Shown here piece after piece: positions 33,339 to 41,839 of a stretch of 64,000 nucleotides of DNA. This stretch comes from Hymenobacter fodinae (GTDB taxonomy: Bacteria; Bacteroidota; Bacteroidia; Cytophagales; Hymenobacteraceae). The notes beneath the pieces are model-generated. The model was not told where the DNA came from, did no database searches, and worked only from the letters and a program-made list of their open reading frames with translations. The stretch spans positions 682,001 through 746,000 of the forward strand of contig NZ_SRLA01000001.1 in NCBI RefSeq assembly GCF_004745825.1, written 5' to 3'. Numbering within the stretch: position 1 is the first letter of the stretch; each line of letters opens with the position of its first letter. A program made the translations under genes and the position numbers.

Positions 33339-35207
33339 CTACTCAAACCAGTGAACGGTGAAGGTGGTACCCTGGCCTACGGTGCTGGTAACTTCCAGGT
33401 GGCCGCCCCGGCTGTCGAGGATGCGCTGCACTAGGTAGAGACCCACGCCAGCTCCAGGCACTTGCGGGTTTTGGCGCTCAAATAGTTGGAAGAACGTGGC
33501 AGGGTCTTGGCGGAGCTCCATGCCCACTCCATTATCCTGCACGGTAAGCTGGGGCTGCCCGGCCTCCGAGATTGAGCTGATAATCTGCACGTGAGCGGGG
33601 CGGTTGGGGTCGGCAAACTTAAGGGCATTGCTGAGCAGGTTGTGTAGCACGCTGCGCAGGTTGGCACGGCCGTACACTAGGGTGGGAGCGGCACTCAGCT
33701 CCAAATCAATAGTTGCCTTTACTTCCTGTACTTGAGTGCGTAGGCCTAGTAGTACTTCCTCTAGCACGCTTCGCAAATCCAGGTTCTCGGTGGGGGCGGC
33801 TAGCTCCCGCTGGTCTTGCACGGTGGCAGCTAGCTCCTGCAGGGTGCCATCAAGCTGGCTCAAGGCCTCATCTACCATTGCCAATAGCTGCTCCTGCTCG
33901 GGGTCCTGGAAGGTAGCAGTGCGGCGCAACTCCTCAAACAAGCCGCGCAGGTTAAACAAGGGCTGCTTCAGGTCGTGGGAGGCCGTGTACACAAAGGTGT
34001 CCAAGTCGCGGTTGGTGCGGGCCAGCTCATCGTACTGGGTCTGCAGTACTTCGCGCAGGCGGTGCTGGTCATCCACATCCGTGCAGGCCCCAAACCACCG
34101 CAGGCCCCGAGAATCGGCCAGCTGCCGCGCCCTAATGATGTGCCACCGGTACTGCCCATCGTGGCGGCGCATCCGGTAAAGGCCCTCATAATCGTCGCCG
34201 GAAGCTACCGAATGCACCCAGCGGCGGGCGGCGGCGGCTTGTTCAGAAGAGTCGAGTAGGGCCACCCAACCAGTAGGGCCTAGCTCCTGGGCCGATAGTC
34301 CGGTGTAGTCGCCGGTGTGCTGATTGTAGTAATCAATGAACCCTTCGGCCGTTGCCGTCCAGATCAGCTGCGGAATACTGTCGGCCAGGAAACGCAGCTC
34401 GGCTTCGCCACGGCGCAGTACCTCCGATAGCTCCCGCTGGTCGTGTACTTCCGTTACGGCTCCGTGCCAGAATACGGGTTTATCGGGGGCGTGCAGCTCG
34501 GGCAGAGCGCGGCTAAGCATCCAGCGGTATTGCCCATCGTGGCGGCGCAAGCGGTACTCAAAACTCCAGCCCACGCCGGCGGCCCGGGCCGCATCGGCAT
34601 GGTAGAGCGCCCGCAGGCGGTCATCCGGATGAATAAGCAGCGGCCAAATGGCATTAAGGTCGGCGGTGGGGGGCTGGCCCGTAAAGTAGTACCACTGAGG
34701 ACTCACGTACTCATACTGCCCTTCCGCATCCACCGTGAACGTAATCTGGGGGGCGGTTTCCGTGAGCACCCGCAGGCGGGCATCGAGCCGCCGCGTTTCC
34801 AGCGAAAGCTCGTGGGCCCGTTGGCGCGCTTCTTCCTGCCCGGTAACATCCACGGCAAACAGCAGCAAGCCTTGTGGCTGGTCGTTTTCGTCGTGCAAGG
34901 GCTCCAGCGCCAGGTCGAAATAGCGCTTCGTAGCCGTGGCGTTGGGTAGCTCGGGGTCCGAGGAAGCAAAGGGGTAGGCTTTGGCCACGTAAGGCCGGCC
35001 CGACAAGTACACCTGCTGCATCACCTCCAGTAAATCGGCCGCTAGGCCACCGCGGTGCTCGGCCAGCGGCTCGCCGGTGGGGGTGTGGCCGCCAAGCAGC
35101 GCCTGCATAGCTTCATTCACAAACCCGTAGCGTAGCTCCGGCCCCAGAAGGGTAGCAATGCCCGCGGGCATGTGCCGAAGGATACTCTGAAGCTGATGAT
35201 CGTGCAT
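33339..35207 (-). CDS. Three-PAS sensor histidine kinase downstream of a BLUF gene
   Basis: A 622-residue soluble kinase. Three PAS/PAC modules end in VTGQEEAR, VHDQREL and VDDQHRL. They are followed by the phosphoacceptor region with YTASHDLKQPLFNLRG, and an HATPase with NLLSNALKFADP, VQDNGVGMELRQ and GAGVGLYLVQRI. The layout and SHDLKQP H-box closely match the six-PAS kinase at 8419. It starts 57 bases after the stop of a BLUF-domain photosensor on the same strand, so light may reach the kinase through that partner, as an inference from gene order. No response regulator is next to it; a soluble phosphorelay to an unlinked regulator is likely. Confidence 0.93.
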   Translation of the reverse strand: MHDHQLQSILRHMPAGIATLLGPELRYGFVNEAMQALLGGHTPTGEPLAEHRGGLAADLLEVMQQVYLSGRPYVAKAYPFASSDPELPNATATKRYFDLALEPLHDENDQPQGLLLFAVDVTGQEEARQRAHELSLETRRLDARLRVLTETAPQITFTVDAEGQYEYVSPQWYYFTGQPPTADLNAIWPLLIHPDDRLRALYHADAARAAGVGWSFEYRLRRHDGQYRWMLSRALPELHAPDKPVFWHGAVTEVHDQRELSEVLRRGEAELRFLADSIPQLIWTATAEGFIDYYNQHTGDYTGLSAQELGPTGWVALLDSSEQAAAARRWVHSVASGDDYEGLYRMRRHDGQYRWHIIRARQLADSRGLRWFGACTDVDDQHRLREVLQTQYDELARTNRDLDTFVYTASHDLKQPLFNLRGLFEELRRTATFQDPEQEQLLAMVDEALSQLDGTLQELAATVQDQRELAAPTENLDLRSVLEEVLLGLRTQVQEVKATIDLELSAAPTLVYGRANLRSVLHNLLSNALKFADPNRPAHVQIISSISEAGQPQLTVQDNGVGMELRQDPATFFQLFERQNPQVPGAGVGLYLVQRILDSRGGHLEVTSTVGQGTTFTVHWFE

Positions 35208-35264
35208 GAAAAGGAAAGCAGGGAAGGAGCGCTGCCGCAGGAGGCGTGAGTAGAAGCGAGAGGC

Positions 35265-35714
35265 CTAGGCCAGGTTAGGCGAAGGAGTGGTAGGCGTGTT
35301 GGCCCCAAATACTGCCTGGCGGACCAGATCTACCAGTAGGGCGTCGGCAATGGTGAGCGTTTCGGGAGTGGGCGGCACTTGATTGGGCAGCAGGAAACCC
35401 TCTAGCGCCGTAAAGCCTTCAGACTCTAACGGGTGGAAAGCCATTGACCAGTTAGAGAAGCTACGGCCCGGAATGGGCTTGTCTACCAGCTTCGTGACGT
35501 GCGAGTGCCGGCCGTCGCGGGCAATCCGCTCGAAAAGTGGCTCAATTATGCTTGGGTCACCTTCAATCAGCTGCGCAATGTTGCCGTGGCTATAGAATAG
35601 CACGCCCGTAACGTTGTGCCGGGCATTGTCGCGGCGACACTGGTCCAGCAATTCCTGTAAATCTTGGTCAGAGAGGGGTCTGACCGCCCGGCTCATATAT
35701 ACAATGTGATTCAT
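35265..35714 (-). CDS. BLUF-domain blue-light sensor
   Basis: A 149-residue protein consisting of a BLUF flavin-binding domain. Key residues match: Tyr6 (IVYMSRA), Asn30 in the helix before HNVTGVLFY, Gln48 in IAQLIEGD, and Trp89 and Met91 in FSNWSMAF. In BLUF photochemistry the Tyr-Gln-Trp-Met network shifts hydrogen bonding to FAD when blue light is absorbed. There is no output domain; the tail of about 35 residues is Pro/Thr-rich, so the signal must go to another protein. The histidine kinase that begins 57 bases downstream is the obvious candidate. The TAG stop lies in an overlapping GGCCTAGGCCA. Length is typical of stand-alone (PixD/Slr1694-like) BLUF proteins. Confidence 0.92.
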   Translation of the reverse strand: MNHIVYMSRAVRPLSDQDLQELLDQCRRDNARHNVTGVLFYSHGNIAQLIEGDPSIIEPLFERIARDGRHSHVTKLVDKPIPGRSFSNWSMAFHPLESEGFTALEGFLLPNQVPPTPETLTIADALLVDLVRQAVFGANTPTTPSPNLA

Positions 35715-36036
35715 GCGGTACTGTAATGCGGCGTGCTGTGTACTAACGGTTACCGCTGTGCTCAGACGGTGTGCGCTCTAAACACCAAGGTAGAAGAGGG
35801 AAGTACGGAAAGTAGAACGGTAGTGGTTGTTTATGGTTGAGGTTATGAGCGCTACGCCGTCGCAAGGTACGTACGAAGACTTTCCCAGCGGACCAGCAAC
35901 ACACTCAGAAACAACAGCGAAACTACATAAGTTAAGCAGAACAATTAGTTTGCCAGCCCGGGCCCCACCAGTAGTTTTGGTAGGCCAGTTGAGCCTGGTC
36001 AGGTGCCCCTAGGCGGTATCGCAAAAATAGGCGGGG
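35715..36036. other. Intergenic region upstream of the BLUF gene
   Basis: A 322-base spacer between the start of the BLUF gene and the stop of the next minus-strand gene. It contains a minus-strand TACCTTGG (35786-35793) that is only a partial match to TAnnTTTG. No ORF or strong repeat was seen. Confidence 0.5.
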
Positions 36037-36525
36037 CTACAGCACATGTAGCCCGTAGGCCAGAGCCAGCTCCGCAAAAACAATGGGGGAGCGGTCATCT
36101 AGGAAGTAGACGCTCACGTTCAAATCGTACGCACTGCATAGTAGCATGTGCATACTCGGGATATACAGCGTAAAGGGTGTTTGCTCGCGTAGGCCACTTG
36201 TACTCACTGCAATAAACTCCGCCCAGCTCACCAACGGCCGCACTGTGCCATCGGCAGGGTGCACAAAAAGTATCTCGTTGCCACGAAACAGTGAGGCCAG
36301 CAGATGCACAAAACGCTCTTCCTCGCGCAGATAGAAGCGGTAATCTTGCAAGGAACTGAGGGTGGCAAAGCTCAGGGTAGCTTCCTCCGCTTCTTCCTCA
36401 CTGAGCCAATGGTCGTGCAGGGAAAGGGTGCGCCGCTGTATGCCCGGCTGGGGCAGCAGCTCACCATGCGCAGCCAGTTGCTGAAGAAGCTGTAGCGCAG
36501 GAGAATCAGGCGGAGGGGAAGGCAT
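36037..36525 (-). CDS. Hypothetical soluble protein
   Basis: A 162-residue protein not recognised. There is no signal peptide or membrane helix. Seen features are a Pro-rich start (MPSPPPDSP), an acidic EEEAEEATLSF stretch, FVHPADGTVRPLVSWAEFIA in the middle, and an aromatic/hydrophobic C-terminal part (YDLNVSVYFLDDRSPIVFAEL). It lies between the BLUF-kinase pair and a META lipoprotein, all on the minus strand, 58 bases after the META gene. The codon pattern fits a real gene. No catalytic motif is evident and no function can be named. Confidence 0.6.
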   Translation of the reverse strand: MPSPPPDSPALQLLQQLAAHGELLPQPGIQRRTLSLHDHWLSEEEAEEATLSFATLSSLQDYRFYLREEERFVHLLASLFRGNEILFVHPADGTVRPLVSWAEFIAVSTSGLREQTPFTLYIPSMHMLLCSAYDLNVSVYFLDDRSPIVFAELALAYGLHVL

Positions 36526-36583
36526 GGCAGTTTTCCTACGTATGCTGGCTCTTCGGCGAGCGGCACTGGCCTAGGCCTACCGG

Positions 36584-37024
36584 CTAATGGGCCCGCTCAA
36601 AAACGAGCCTAGGGGTCAGGGAGTTGTCGGGCCCGAAGAGGCGAAGTTGCTCCCCTTTGATTTCGTAGCGCGAGGTGCGAGGGAGCGCGCTCAAGTAGCG
36701 CATTTCAAGGAGTTGCGCGGGGCAAGCGGCTTTGGTAGAGGCCTGCTCGCTGAAGGTAAGTGTACCAGAAGCACTACCCAGAGCATAAGTACCACCAAAT
36801 GAATTGCAGGAAGCCAGGCCTTCGGTTTTACGCGTGTCGCTGGCCAGCAGCAAGTAAGCCCGGTTGGCATCGGAAGAACTGGCAGCAGTTAAAGGAGTTT
36901 CCTCTACCTGCACCAGCAGCCAGCGGGTGTCTTCGAGCTGCGCGGCCGGTGGAGGAGTATCATTATCGGGCTGGCAACCAGCGAGCAAACCAAGGGTAAA
37001 TAGAGTAAGGATAGCTAAGCGCAT
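36584..37024 (-). CDS. META/HslJ-domain lipoprotein (copy 3)
   Basis: A 146-residue lipoprotein: leader MRLAILTLFTLGLLAGC with lipobox LAGC, then a Pro-rich linker (NDTPPPAAQ). The META domain includes LEDTRWLLVQVEETPLTA, the LASCNSFGGTYALG segment and the paired Cys in ASTKAACPAQLLEMRYLSALP, ending in LRLFGPDNSLTPRLVF. It is very close to copy 2 (23475), down to the RTSRYEIKGEQLRLF strand. The longer frame from 37057 adds a non-signal extension. Function unknown. Confidence 0.84.
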   Translation of the reverse strand: MRLAILTLFTLGLLAGCQPDNDTPPPAAQLEDTRWLLVQVEETPLTAASSSDANRAYLLLASDTRKTEGLASCNSFGGTYALGSASGTLTFSEQASTKAACPAQLLEMRYLSALPRTSRYEIKGEQLRLFGPDNSLTPRLVFERAH

Positions 37025-37350
37025 AAACGGAGGGTAGGACAAATGGCGCAGGTACAAAATAGAGAGAGGGTCCGGTAAAATGGTTGCACGAGTGGATTAA
37101 CCACTGGGGCCACAAATACCCGGTTAAGAGCAGACGAGCAGGGTTGCCAACTGAACCGGTAGCAGGACCATACTGCTTAGAAAAGGGCTTTTTGAGCAAG
37201 CTGAGCAATATCTAGGCCAGTAAGGCGCGCGTATGGGAAGAAGTGTAGTCACCCGTGAGCTTAATTTGTATGGCACCTATCCTACTTCACCAATTGGTTG
37301 AAAATACTCCATCGGCTTCTCGGCGGGGTCAGTGCTGGCGCTGCACTAGC

Positions 37351-38382
37351 ATGGCTAGGCCACTAGGGCTGCTACTGCTGCTGGTAGGCTTACTGCAGAG
37401 CTGCGCCACCGCCAAGCTAGGAGCTAGTGGGCAAAAGAAGGTGCAGGGCAAAACGTACGTCATCATTGGCGCTTCCAGCGGATTTGGCCGCGGCATGGCC
37501 GAGCAACTCGGCACTATGAAAGCCAACGTGGTATTGGCGGCCCGCCGCGCCGAGGTGCTGGAAGAAGTGGCTGATAAAATCAGGGCGGCGGGCGGCACGG
37601 CCCTGGTAGTGCCCACCGACATTAGTCAGCCCGAGCAGGTGCAGCGCCTAGCCGATGCGGCTATGCAGAAGTACGGCCGCGTTGATGTGTGGGTGAACGA
37701 TGTGGGCGTGGGCGGTATCGGGCGCTTCTGGGAAATGCCGCTGGCTGATTACTCGCGCATGATTGATGTGAACCTGAAGGGCATTGTGTACGGCAGCCAG
37801 GTGGCCATTAAGCTGTTTCGGGAACAGGGCCGGGGCGTGCTCATGAACCTGGGCTCGGTGGAAAGCCATGTGCCCCTGGCCTACCACGCCGTGTACGCCT
37901 CCACCAAAGGCGCCATCAAAAACCTCGACCAGGCCCTCAACCAAGAGCTACGCCTGAGTGGGTACAAGAACATTGAGGTAGTAACTATTGAGCCTTGGGC
38001 CGTGGATACGCCCTTCTGGGGCCACGCCGCCAACTACAGCGGAGGCACGCCACGCATGGCCGCCATGGACCCGCCCTCCAAAGTGGTAAATGCCATGGTG
38101 CGCTCGTCGGTGCGGCCGCGGCAGGAGCTGCCCGTAGGCTGGAAGGCCCGCGGAGCCGTAACCTCGCACCGGGTGCTGCCCCACTTTACGGAGCGCATTT
38201 CGGGCAACATTGCCCACCGCTACCAAATTAAAACTGCCCCGCCGGCCCCGGCTACTACGGGCGCTGTGCATCAGCCCATGGCCACGGGCCGCGGCGTAGA
38301 CGACGGGGTGCGCCAGCGCATGAAGGAAGAAAAGCGGCAACGCAAGCAACTGAAACGCACCGGTGCCGCTGCCGCCCGCTAG
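37351..38382 (+). CDS. SDR family oxidoreductase with a lipoprotein-like leader
   Basis: A 343-residue short-chain dehydrogenase. From the ATG at 37351 the protein begins with MARPLGLLLLLVGLLQSCAT, a lipoprotein leader with lipobox LQSC, then a short linker. The dinucleotide motif is VIIGASSGFGRGMAEQLG, followed by VLAARRAEVLEEVAD (Arg suggests NADP), VNDVGVGGIG, NLGSVESHVPLAYHAVYAS and YASTKGAIKNLDQA (Tyr-xxx-Lys). The tail (residues 300-343) is Pro/Ala and Lys/Arg-rich (RQRMKEEKRQRKQLKRTG). Enzymes of this class are normally cytoplasmic, so an exported or inner-membrane-anchored version would be unusual. The frame opens at 37255, but no better leader is there. Substrate unknown. Confidence 0.84.
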   Translation: MARPLGLLLLLVGLLQSCATAKLGASGQKKVQGKTYVIIGASSGFGRGMAEQLGTMKANVVLAARRAEVLEEVADKIRAAGGTALVVPTDISQPEQVQRLADAAMQKYGRVDVWVNDVGVGGIGRFWEMPLADYSRMIDVNLKGIVYGSQVAIKLFREQGRGVLMNLGSVESHVPLAYHAVYASTKGAIKNLDQALNQELRLSGYKNIEVVTIEPWAVDTPFWGHAANYSGGTPRMAAMDPPSKVVNAMVRSSVRPRQELPVGWKARGAVTSHRVLPHFTERISGNIAHRYQIKTAPPAPATTGAVHQPMATGRGVDDGVRQRMKEEKRQRKQLKRTGAAAAR

Positions 38383-38400
38383 GCCAGTATAGAACAAGCA

Positions 38401-38448
38401 ACAGCGGCCCGGTGTAAAGGCATGCTAGTCTTTACACCGGGCCGCTGT
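38401..38448. terminator. Bidirectional terminator, 19-bp stem
   Basis: Arms 38401-38419 and 38430-38448 are exact complements (ACAGCGGCCCGGTGTAAAG type) with a 10-base loop, between convergent SDR and AraC genes. There is no long T-run, so efficiency may depend on the stem. Confidence 0.7.
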
Positions 38449-38451
38449 GCG

Positions 38452-39264
38452 TTAGATTCGGGAGGGCGCCACGCCGTACATTTTCTTGAAGGCGAAGGAG
38501 AAGTGGGAAAGGTCTTCGAATCCCACCTCCAAGTAGGCTTCGGAGGGCGCTTTGCCCTTCTCCTTGATCAGGTAATAGGCCTCTTGCAGCCGGCGCTGCA
38601 GCAGCCAGCGGCTAGGGGAGAGATGAAATATCTTCTCGAAATCGCGCTTAAAGGTGGCCAGGCTGCGGCCCGTGAGGTAAGCAAACCGGCGTAGCTGCAC
38701 GTTAAAATGAAAGTTACGGGTCATAAACGCCTCCAGATCCAGCTTGCCGGGTTCTGAGAAATCAAACAGCACCTCTTTCAGCTCGGGGTTGCTCTTTAGC
38801 AGCAGCAAAATAGCTTCCTGCAGCTTGAGGGCCAGCAAGCTCTCGTTGCCGGGCTCACTAAGGTGCTCGTAGGGCTGTAACGAGGCCAGGTAACTTTGGT
38901 AGAGGGGGTTCATGGGCAGCTCCAGCACGGCAAGGCCGCTGTCATGAGGCTTCTCGGTATGGTAGCCGTGCTCCAGGCTGAATCGGCGCAGGGTTTCCTG
39001 ATCCAGGGTAACCGAGAGCGACTTGAACTCCCCGTTTTCCGGGGGCTGCTTGGTGAACTTGACGAGGTGGTTACGCTTCACCAGCCGCAGGTCGCCGGGC
39101 CGGAATACGTGCTCCGTGTTACCATCGTAGGTGGTGAGCGTGCCGGCCAACTGAAAGCTCAGGGCATGCTCGGCCACAAACTGCTCCCCTGACCGGCTCT
39201 GGGTATAGTAGCAGGAATACAGGATGGCAGGCCGCGCAGAAGTTTCGGAAGGAGCAGGTAGCAT
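38452..39264 (-). CDS. AraC family transcriptional regulator
   Basis: The 270-residue protein has an N-terminal AraC_N-like domain (residues about 15-160) and a C-terminal HTH_18. The DNA-binding part reads RFAYLTGRSLATFKRDFEK, QRRLQEAYYLIKEKGKAPSE and VGFEDLSHFSFAFKKMYGVAPS, with both helix-turn-helix units complete. In the family the N-terminal domain senses a small molecule. The next minus-strand gene upstream is an SDR enzyme whose promoter holds two direct repeats of 18 bases, a natural candidate target. It ends at the 19-bp terminator. Confidence in family is high. Confidence 0.93.
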   Translation of the reverse strand: MLPAPSETSARPAILYSCYYTQSRSGEQFVAEHALSFQLAGTLTTYDGNTEHVFRPGDLRLVKRNHLVKFTKQPPENGEFKSLSVTLDQETLRRFSLEHGYHTEKPHDSGLAVLELPMNPLYQSYLASLQPYEHLSEPGNESLLALKLQEAILLLLKSNPELKEVLFDFSEPGKLDLEAFMTRNFHFNVQLRRFAYLTGRSLATFKRDFEKIFHLSPSRWLLQRRLQEAYYLIKEKGKAPSEAYLEVGFEDLSHFSFAFKKMYGVAPSRI

Positions 39265-39469
39265 AACCAGGTAGTATAGAGTGGGTGTAACAGGCCAACC
39301 GAGCCAGGGGGTGAGCCAGATGCAGGACCCCGGGCCGTCTTCCGCTCCGTTGGGCCAAGCCCCAAGGTAGAGTGCATGTGCCGGCGAAAGGTAACGTCGG
39401 TCAGGGGCACGCTTGGCTAGGCTTCAACGGAGCGGAGGAGCATACCTGCTGCGGGGCGGTCTACCTGGC

Positions 39470-40363
39470 CTAGGCCTTATGCTCAACCTTATTGGCAAGA
39501 TACTGCTTGCCCATGGGCGTATCCAGGAAATTGCCGGCTTCGTCGTGGTCAGTGGAGACGCTCACGGGCCGCCACTGCTCAAACTCCGCCTTGCGGTCGG
39601 CGTCGGCTTTTTCCAGGAAGGCTACGGCCTCGCTGCCCAATACCAGGTGCACGGGTGGCGCGGGGTGGCCTATCAGATCAATCATTACCTGCGCGGCCTT
39701 AGCAGGGTCGCCCATGGGCTCAAACGCCCCGCTGGCAAAGTAGTCGGCCCGTTGGTTCACGGCAGTGTAGTCCTCAATAGTGGGCGCAAAAGTCATGGAT
39801 GGGCCAGCCCAGTCGGTCCGGAAGCCGCCGGGCTCTACTGAGGTTACCTTGATACCCAGCGGAGCTACTTCTTTAGCCAGGGCCTCCGTAAAGCCGCTCA
39901 GACCAAACTTGGCCGCTTGGTAAATAGAGATGCCCGCGTTGCCAATCCGGCCGCCAATGGAGCTGATTTGCAGAATGTGGCCGTTGCGCTGCTTGCGTAG
40001 GGTAGGCAGCACGGCCCGCGTAATGGCAATGGGTGCATACAGGTTGGTTTCGAGTTGGCTGCGCACCTGCTCCTCGGTGTAGGCCTCGGCGGCGCCCGTA
40101 ATCCCGAATCCGGCATTGTTTACTACCACATCGAGGCAGCCGAAGTGGCCTACAGCTGCGGCTACGGCCTCGGTAATCTGTGCGGAGTTGGTTACGTCCA
40201 GGGCCAGGGGCAAAATCAGAGAGCCGTACTGAGCCACTAAGTCGGCGAGCTGCTCGGGGTGGCGGGCGGTGGCAGCTACTTGGTCGCCGTTAGCTAATAC
40301 TGCTTCGGTTAAGCTGCGGCCCAGGCCCCGCGAGCTGCCGGTAATAAACCATACGTTGTTCAT
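39470..40363 (-). CDS. SDR family oxidoreductase
   Basis: A 297-residue short-chain dehydrogenase. The cofactor motif is VWFITGSSRGLGRSLTEAVL, followed by VAATARHPEQL (Arg suggests NADP), VVNNAGFGITG, and catalytic Ser and Tyr-xxx-Lys in LQISSIGGRIGNAGISIYQAAK. This classical-type protein, with its C-terminal extension, resembles those usually called SDR family NAD(P)-dependent. Its stop TAG (EHKA-stop) lies in an overlapping GGCCTAGGCC sequence. The AraC regulator follows 205 bases downstream on the same strand. The upstream region carries two direct repeats. Substrate unknown. Confidence 0.92.
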   Translation of the reverse strand: MNNVWFITGSSRGLGRSLTEAVLANGDQVAATARHPEQLADLVAQYGSLILPLALDVTNSAQITEAVAAAVGHFGCLDVVVNNAGFGITGAAEAYTEEQVRSQLETNLYAPIAITRAVLPTLRKQRNGHILQISSIGGRIGNAGISIYQAAKFGLSGFTEALAKEVAPLGIKVTSVEPGGFRTDWAGPSMTFAPTIEDYTAVNQRADYFASGAFEPMGDPAKAAQVMIDLIGHPAPPVHLVLGSEAVAFLEKADADRKAEFEQWRPVSVSTDHDEAGNFLDTPMGKQYLANKVEHKA

Positions 40364-40413
40364 GTCAGTGAGCTTTAAGTTCCTGACAAAGGTCTGGCCG
40401 AAATGAGGGGGCT

Positions 40414-40454
40414 ACTTTGTTAAAAAGCTCAAAGTAACTTTGTTGAAAAGCTCA
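40414..40454 (-). promoter_or_regulatory. Two 18-base direct repeats in front of the SDR gene
   Basis: The half-sites ACTTTGTTAAAAAGCTCA (40414-40431) and ACTTTGTTGAAAAGCTCA (40437-40454) differ by one base and are spaced 23 bases apart, about two helical turns. AraC-type proteins commonly bind such head-to-tail half-sites. They lie 50-90 bases before the SDR start and next to the AraC gene. Operator function is an inference. Confidence 0.55.
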
Positions 40455-40857
40455 CACATCGCGTGGCTAACAGCCATGCAGCAAGGCCAGGGGCGAGGCT
40501 GGTACTCATCGCACCTTCGAAACTGGAGAGTGACAGCCGCCCCACCCCCGCGGCCGGCGGAGCGTTTTGGTAAGGCGCAGGCAAGCAGCTACTACTTACG
40601 GCAGTAGTACCACCCGCGGGCTAAGGAGCCCCACACGGACCGGATACGCATAGGCGACAAACTCAGAGGAATAGGTGCAAATCCTCCTGAAGAAAAGTAT
40701 AGCCCCCGACGAATACAAGCACATCACGATAAAGTAATCTAATCTATACCTATTTACAGCTGTAACAGCGAGCCGAAACACTCTCTGGTAAGTGCCTCAT
40801 TATAGAACGGGTTGCTTGTTTAGTGGGCAACACTTTCCTCCCGTACTGTGGTATATG

Positions 40858-41113
40858 CTATTGAAGCGCACGGTAAATCTTGTCGCCGATGAGTTCCAGG
40901 TCGCCGGTATCGGTGTTCGTGAGTAGAATGATTACGTTCTCGAAGGTTGGGTCGGTGAGCAGCACAGAGTTGAAGCCGTTGATGCTGCCCCGGCGCTCCA
41001 GTAAGGGCGTGGAAAAGGTTTTATCGTTGAAATAGAAGCCCAGGGTGGGGTAGCCGCGAATACCCTCGATGTAGGTGGGCTGCTGCGGTTTAGTAAGCGT
41101 AGCGGTGGTAGCG
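40858..41113 (-). pseudogene. Remnant of a serine hydrolase (beta-lactamase family) C-terminus
   Basis: On the minus strand an open frame without a start encodes about 84 residues that end in a normal stop at 40858-40860. It includes RGYPTLGFYFNDKTFSTPL, then RRGSINGFNSVLL (a GHSGSINGF-type motif in intact relatives) and IILLTNTDTGDLELIGDKIYR. This is the C-terminal end of Hymenobacter-type serine hydrolases of the class C beta-lactamase family. The catalytic SxxK and YxN motifs would lie upstream and are absent; the frame stops next to the GNAT remnant. So only a 3' fragment remains. Confidence 0.7.
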
Positions 41114-41128
41114 GCCTAGCCAATACCT

Positions 41129-41676
41129 CTATTCCACTACCGTCACGTGCTGTTTATCATAGAGCTGAAGCCAGTCGCGGCGCAGAATGGCGTAGAGCAA
41201 TTCGTCCTCAAACTCCCCCGCGTCGTTCAGCCCCGATTCCCGCATGAGGCCTTCAAACTGAAAGCCCCGCGTTTTCTCAATGGAGCGTTTAGAAGAGAGG
41301 TCGGAAACTCTGCAGCCCGTGGCTACCCGGTTGAGGCCCAGCAGCTCAAACGCCAGGTAAAATAAGTGGGGCTTGCTGCGCGGCGTTACGCCCCGCCCGC
41401 GCATGTGCCGGAACCGTCGGCGCCGGTAGAGCCGGCTCGCTCTTCCCAGCTATCCACAGTCAGGAGGGTCATCCCGGCCAGCTCACCGTTGAGTAGGGAG
41501 TAGAAGCCGAAATTGGTGCGCCGGCCCTGCTCGTACCGAGGCAAATAGTTGCGAAACAGCTCCTCCAGCATCTCCCGCGAATCGGGAAAGCCCTGAAACA
41601 AGGCGTATACCTCGGCCAGATTATCGTCGTTGATGAGGTGCAGAGTGATAGAGTCGGAGTAGAGAGAGCGGAACAT
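41129..41676 (-). pseudogene. GNAT family acetyltransferase, single-base frameshift
   Basis: Two frames together make one GNAT protein. The N-terminal part runs from the ATG at 41676 (MFRSLYSDSITLHLINDDN) to near SWEERAGSTGAD; the C-terminal part continues in another frame from HMRGRGVTPRSKPHLFYLAF to KQHVTVVE. The switch falls at 41412-41418, where adding one base gives GAD-x-FRHMRGRGVTPRSK, restoring a 182-residue protein with the acetyl-CoA loop (RGRGVTPRSK type) and family ending. The gene length is one base short of a multiple of three. It is a pseudogene or a one-base sequencing error. A serine hydrolase remnant lies 15 bases away. Confidence 0.8.
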
Positions 41677-41839
41677 GCTGGCGGCGAATGAGTATAGCAG
41701 AATAGTTGAGCTAGCGCCCTGAGGTACTGGCCTAGTGGCGCCTTTTCTAAAGATAGCGGCCCGCAATTTGCCTTGTCGCCGCTAGGCCACACCTTAGGGC
41801 ACCGGGCGTATTTGTTCTTCTCTCTATTCCCTTCCGCGT

